The notes beneath the pieces are model-generated. The model did no database searches. It worked only from the letters and a program-made list of their open reading frames with translations, and was not told where the DNA came from. Below, one piece after another: positions 6,432-8,673 of a DNA stretch of 8,673 bases. Every line of letters begins with the position of its first letter. Within the stretch, counting starts at the first letter, position 1. Position numbers and translations under genes: made by a program. This stretch comes from Thermoflexibacter sp. (GTDB taxonomy: Bacteria; Bacteroidota; Bacteroidia; Cytophagales; Thermoflexibacteraceae): assembly GCA_025455345.1 (NCBI GenBank), contig JALOMS010000232.1, positions 1-8,673 on the forward strand, given 5' to 3'.

Positions 6432-7325
6432 ATGGCAGTTACCACAGATTCAGTTATCAAAGATTTAAAAGCAAATAAATACGCTCCTGTATATTTCTTG
6501 CAAGGAGAAGAACCGTATTATATCAATTTGATTGCAGAATATATTGAAAATCATGCACTCACAGAAACCGAAAGAGGCTTTAACCAAACTGTGGTCTATG
6601 GCAAAGATGTCAATATCGTAACTATTTTGAATACGGCTCGCCGTTTCCCCGTCATGGCACAGCGACAAGTCGTTATTATCAAAGAAGCTCAGGAAATTCA
6701 AGATTTGGGGCAAGAAAAAGCGCGCAATATGCTTCTCAACTACTGCCTAAAACCTGTACCAAGCACTATTTTAGTATTTTGTCATAAATACAAAAAATTG
6801 GACGGTAGAAGTAAACTCGCCCAAACACTTGCCAAAGAGAGTGTATTTATCGAGACTAAGAAACTATATGACAACCAAGTTCCCCAATGGGTCAATGCTT
6901 ATTTCCAAGATAAGGGCTTCAAAATTACAGACAAAGCCGTCATCTTACTTTCTGAATACATAGGAAATGATTTGGGGAGAATGGCAAATGAAATAGATAA
7001 ATTATTGATTAACTTTACAGAAAAAGTATCTATTAATGAGGATATTATTAGCAAATATGTAGGCATAAGCAAAGAATATAATACCTTCGAGTTACAAGAC
7101 GCTTTGGCAAAAAAAGACATTTTAAAAGCAAACAAAATTGTCAATTATTTCACCTCAAACCCTAAGAACAATCCCATTATTCCCATGATTGCTTTACTGT
7201 ATAGTTATTTTACAAAAGTAATGATGGTACATCTCAGCGAAGATAAAAGCAAGCAAGGCATAGCCAAAACTTTAGGAGTGAATCCTTTTTTTGTAGATGA
7301 TTACTTGACCGCAAGCAAGAATTAA
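6432..7325 (+). CDS. holA: DNA polymerase III delta subunit, C-terminally truncated
   Basis: HolA is the clamp-loader subunit that opens the beta sliding clamp. From the ATG at 6432 the protein is 297 residues; a TTG at 6393 is in frame but lies in the promoter and encodes unconserved text. Family landmarks are clear: VYFLQGEEPYYI (20-31), RFPVMAQRQVVIIKEAQ (71-87), YKKLDGRSKLAQ (120-131), YIGNDLGRMANEIDKL (176-191), YNTFELQDAL (216-225) and LGVNPFFVDDYLTASKN (281-297). Bacteroidetes homologues normally run to about 335-345 residues and continue past this last motif with two helices ending in a DGELLKELVFKILH-like tail. Here TAA follows N297, and the tail is encoded in frame just after the stop (7326-7361). 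About 30 codons seem to be deleted. The lost part belongs to domain III, which packs into the clamp-loader collar. Either this copy is impaired, the truncation is tolerated, or the sequence has an assembly gap. Confidence 0.9.
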   Translation: MAVTTDSVIKDLKANKYAPVYFLQGEEPYYINLIAEYIENHALTETERGFNQTVVYGKDVNIVTILNTARRFPVMAQRQVVIIKEAQEIQDLGQEKARNMLLNYCLKPVPSTILVFCHKYKKLDGRSKLAQTLAKESVFIETKKLYDNQVPQWVNAYFQDKGFKITDKAVILLSEYIGNDLGRMANEIDKLLINFTEKVSINEDIISKYVGISKEYNTFELQDALAKKDILKANKIVNYFTSNPKNNPIIPMIALLYSYFTKVMMVHLSEDKSKQGIAKTLGVNPFFVDDYLTASKN

Positions 7326-7364
7326 ATACTTAAAGAGCTGGTTTTTAAAATATTGCATTATTAA
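7326..7364 (+). pseudogene. holA: In-frame relict of the HolA C-terminal tail
   Basis: Immediately after the holA stop (7323-7325), the same frame encodes ILKELVFKILHY followed by TAA (7362-7364). This is the typical end of Bacteroidetes HolA (LLKEL.FKIL). The simplest history is an in-frame deletion of about 30 codons joining the first two bases of a Tyr codon, the residue expected after the conserved Asn, to the last A of a Glu codon, producing AAT-TAA-ATA. The junction history is inference; the tail and its frame are read directly. Confidence 0.75.
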
Positions 7365-7403
7365 ATTATAAAACCTACACGGCTGATTTGATTGCATCTT
7401 AGG

Positions 7404-7416
7404 GAATATGATATTC
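7404..7416. promoter_or_regulatory. GAATAT-G-ATATTC palindrome upstream of the NTF2-like gene
   Basis: Perfect 6-bp arms flank one base, 27 nt before the ATG at 7443. The site could be an operator or chance in AT-rich DNA. No TTG/TAnnTTTG promoter was found in the 78 nt between the HolA relict and the ATG. Confidence 0.25.
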
Positions 7417-7442
7417 AAAAAATTAATTAAAAAAACAGGAAT

Positions 7443-7820
7443 ATGATAGATAGAGAAAAGATAATTCGTGAGTATATCGATGGATACAATCATTTTGATA
7501 TTGAGAAAATGTTACTGCACATAGATGAAAATATCACCTTTGAAAATATACAAAATGGAGTAACCAATATGTCATTAATAGGTATAGACGCATTCAGACA
7601 GCAAGCAGAACAAGCAAAAAACTATTTCACAGAGCGGAAGCAGACGATTAGCAGCATCGTACATAGAGATACTGAAACAGAAATAACGATTGAGTATTTT
7701 GCTATATTGGCAATGGATTTTCCAAATGGCTTAAAAAAAGGACAAGCACTAAATCTAAATGGAAAATCTATTTTTGAATTTTTGAATAACAAAATCATCA
7801 AACTTACTGACCTGAGTTAA
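7443..7820 (+). CDS. NTF2/SnoaL-like domain protein
   Basis: This 125-residue protein fits the SnoaL-like branch of the NTF2 fold, an alpha+beta cone often used as a small-molecule binding pocket or a simple isomerase or hydrolase. The opening helix EKIIREYIDGYNHFDIEKML (5-24), the following strand DENITFENI (28-36), and the closing strands ALNLNGKSIFEFLNNKIIKL (102-121) ending in TDLS are typical. The usual length is 110-140, so the gene is complete. There is no signal peptide, so it is probably cytoplasmic. The active site and substrate cannot be told, because catalytic residues vary widely in this family. AGGA lies only 2 nt before the ATG, too close for an ordinary Shine-Dalgarno. The stop lies 3 nt before the acetyltransferase start, so the two are probably co-transcribed. 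Confidence 0.8.
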   Translation: MIDREKIIREYIDGYNHFDIEKMLLHIDENITFENIQNGVTNMSLIGIDAFRQQAEQAKNYFTERKQTISSIVHRDTETEITIEYFAILAMDFPNGLKKGQALNLNGKSIFEFLNNKIIKLTDLS

Positions 7821-7823
7821 GTT

Positions 7824-8288
7824 ATGCTCATTAGAACAGGACATATCGCAGACTTAAAAGCATTGCAACACTTATTTGTAGATACAATTACTCATGTATG
7901 CAAGGCAGATTATGACAATGAGCAGATTGAGGCTTGGACGTCGGGCATTGAGAACCTGCAACGTTGGTTAGACATTCTTTCTAATCAATTAGTGCTTATT
8001 GCAGAGGAAAAAGGTAAAATAATAGGCTTCTGTTCGCTACATCATGGAAATTACATTGACCTATTTTATGTACACAAAGACCACCAAAGGCAGGGAGTTG
8101 CTTACCAACTTTACCAAGAAATAGAAAAAGAAGCGCGAAAGCTGAAACAAACAACACTGGTGTCAGATGTAAGTATAACCGCAAGAAAGTTTTTTGAGAA
8201 AATGGGCTTTGAGGTACTAAAAGAGCAAAGCGTAAAAGTAAAAGAAGTTACACTGACCAATTATAAAATGATGAAAAAGATAAATTAA
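7824..8288 (+). CDS. GNAT family N-acetyltransferase, YafP-like
   Basis: The product is a 154-residue acetyl-CoA-dependent acetyltransferase. Acetyl-CoA motif A is IDLFYVHKDHQRQGVAYQL (78-96), with the Q/R-x-x-G-x-G/A loop at Q88-A93. Motif B appears as SITARKFFEKMGFEVL (117-132). The N-terminal pattern DYDNEQIEAWTSG (29-41) and the C-terminal VTLTNYKM (142-149) are typical of the YafP-like subgroup. The substrate is not predictable from sequence; members are annotated broadly. The ATG comes 3 nt after the NTF2-like stop, and the oligopeptidase gene begins 28 nt downstream, so the three may form one transcript. The neighbour lacks the ribbon-helix-helix antitoxin look, so a TacT-type toxin role is unlikely. 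Confidence 0.88.
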   Translation: MLIRTGHIADLKALQHLFVDTITHVCKADYDNEQIEAWTSGIENLQRWLDILSNQLVLIAEEKGKIIGFCSLHHGNYIDLFYVHKDHQRQGVAYQLYQEIEKEARKLKQTTLVSDVSITARKFFEKMGFEVLKEQSVKVKEVTLTNYKMMKKIN

Positions 8289-8316
8289 ACTTAAAAAAAC
8301 TCACCATACACAAGCA

Positions 8317-8673
8317 ATGACTACACCTCCAAAAGCAAAAATAGTCCCTCACGAATTGGAAATTCACGGACACCAACGCATAGACAACTATTATTGGCTC
8401 AATGACAGAGAAAACCAAGAAGTCATCGATTACCTGAACGCTGAAAATGCGTATTTAGAAGCGGTTTTGGGTCATACCAAAGAAGCGCAGGACAAATTAT
8501 TTCTTGAAATGAAGGGCAGAATCAAAGAGCAAGACGAGTCTGTGCCGTACCAATTGGACGATTATTTTTACTACGTGCGCTACGAAACGGGCAAGGAATA
8601 TGCGATTTATTGCCGCAAAAAGGGAAGTTTGCAAGCCACAGAAGAAGTGATGATTGACGGTAATTTATTGGCA
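8317..8673 (+). CDS. ptrB: Oligopeptidase B (S9A serine peptidase), N-terminal part only
   Basis: The first 119 codons are present and the frame is open to the window edge. The sequence matches the start of the beta-propeller side of protease II/oligopeptidase B: RIDNYYWLNDREN (21-33), VIDYLNAENAY (36-46), EMKGRIKEQDESVPYQ (64-79) and YYVRYETGKEYAIYCRKKG (85-103). Full members are about 680-700 residues, and the Ser-Asp-His catalytic domain lies beyond the window. These enzymes cut short peptides after Arg or Lys. No signal peptide is seen at this start, which points to the cytoplasm, although some Bacteroidetes homologues are exported. The prolyl oligopeptidase branch is a less likely alternative. 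Confidence 0.88.
   Translation, partial: MTTPPKAKIVPHELEIHGHQRIDNYYWLNDRENQEVIDYLNAENAYLEAVLGHTKEAQDKLFLEMKGRIKEQDESVPYQLDDYFYYVRYETGKEYAIYCRKKGSLQATEEVMIDGNLLA

Noticed and set aside
7443..8288. NTF2-like/GNAT pair as a toxin-antitoxin module
   Set aside because: The GNAT protein looks YafP-like and its partner is not a ribbon-helix-helix antitoxin; gene spacing alone is not enough.

Overview
The window looks like chromosomal DNA of a Bacteroidetes bacterium, most likely a Cytophagales-type lineage. The evidence is AT-rich intergenic DNA, almost no Shine-Dalgarno sequences, several good matches to the Bacteroidetes promoter (TTG, about 17-23 nt, TAnnTTTG), and the protein families present: a Bacteroidetes-type AraC regulator, a DUF1501 protein, the extended form of alanine dehydrogenase, and an OmpA-like coiled-coil lipoprotein. 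The lineage is inferred from protein style, not from a database search.

Layout. Positions 1-319 are noncoding and hold two copies of a short GTCCC...GGGAC hairpin repeat, a 14-bp palindrome and a possible larger stem-loop. On the minus strand, read from right to left, are a DUF1501 protein with a twin-arginine signal (3658-2192), a predicted outer-membrane beta-barrel protein (2067-1282) and an AraC-family regulator (1231-320). A 158-bp divergent spacer (3659-3816) separates these from a plus-strand series: tsaE (TTG start), alanine dehydrogenase overlapping it by 8 nt, an OmpA-like lipoprotein, holA (DNA polymerase III delta subunit, with its own good promoter), an NTF2/SnoaL-like protein, a YafP-like GNAT acetyltransferase, and the first 119 codons of an S9 oligopeptidase B gene that runs off the window.

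How the genes relate. TsaE (tRNA t6A37 modification) and HolA (clamp loading in replication) are housekeeping functions. Alanine dehydrogenase links alanine to pyruvate. The lipoprotein, beta-barrel protein and DUF1501 protein belong to the cell envelope or its outside. The AraC regulator could control the beta-barrel gene next to it, but this is only suggested by adjacency. The NTF2-like and GNAT genes lie 3 nt apart and probably form a small transcription unit.

The most notable observation is at the end of holA. The reading frame stops at codon 298, about 40 residues short of the usual length. Directly after the stop, in the same frame, the DNA encodes ILKELVFKILHY and a second stop, which is the normal C-terminal tail of Bacteroidetes HolA. 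About 30 codons between these points appear to have been deleted, with a TAA formed at the junction. Otherwise the region looks ordinary. I found no CRISPR array, insertion sequence, RNA gene or convincing new defence or biosynthetic system.
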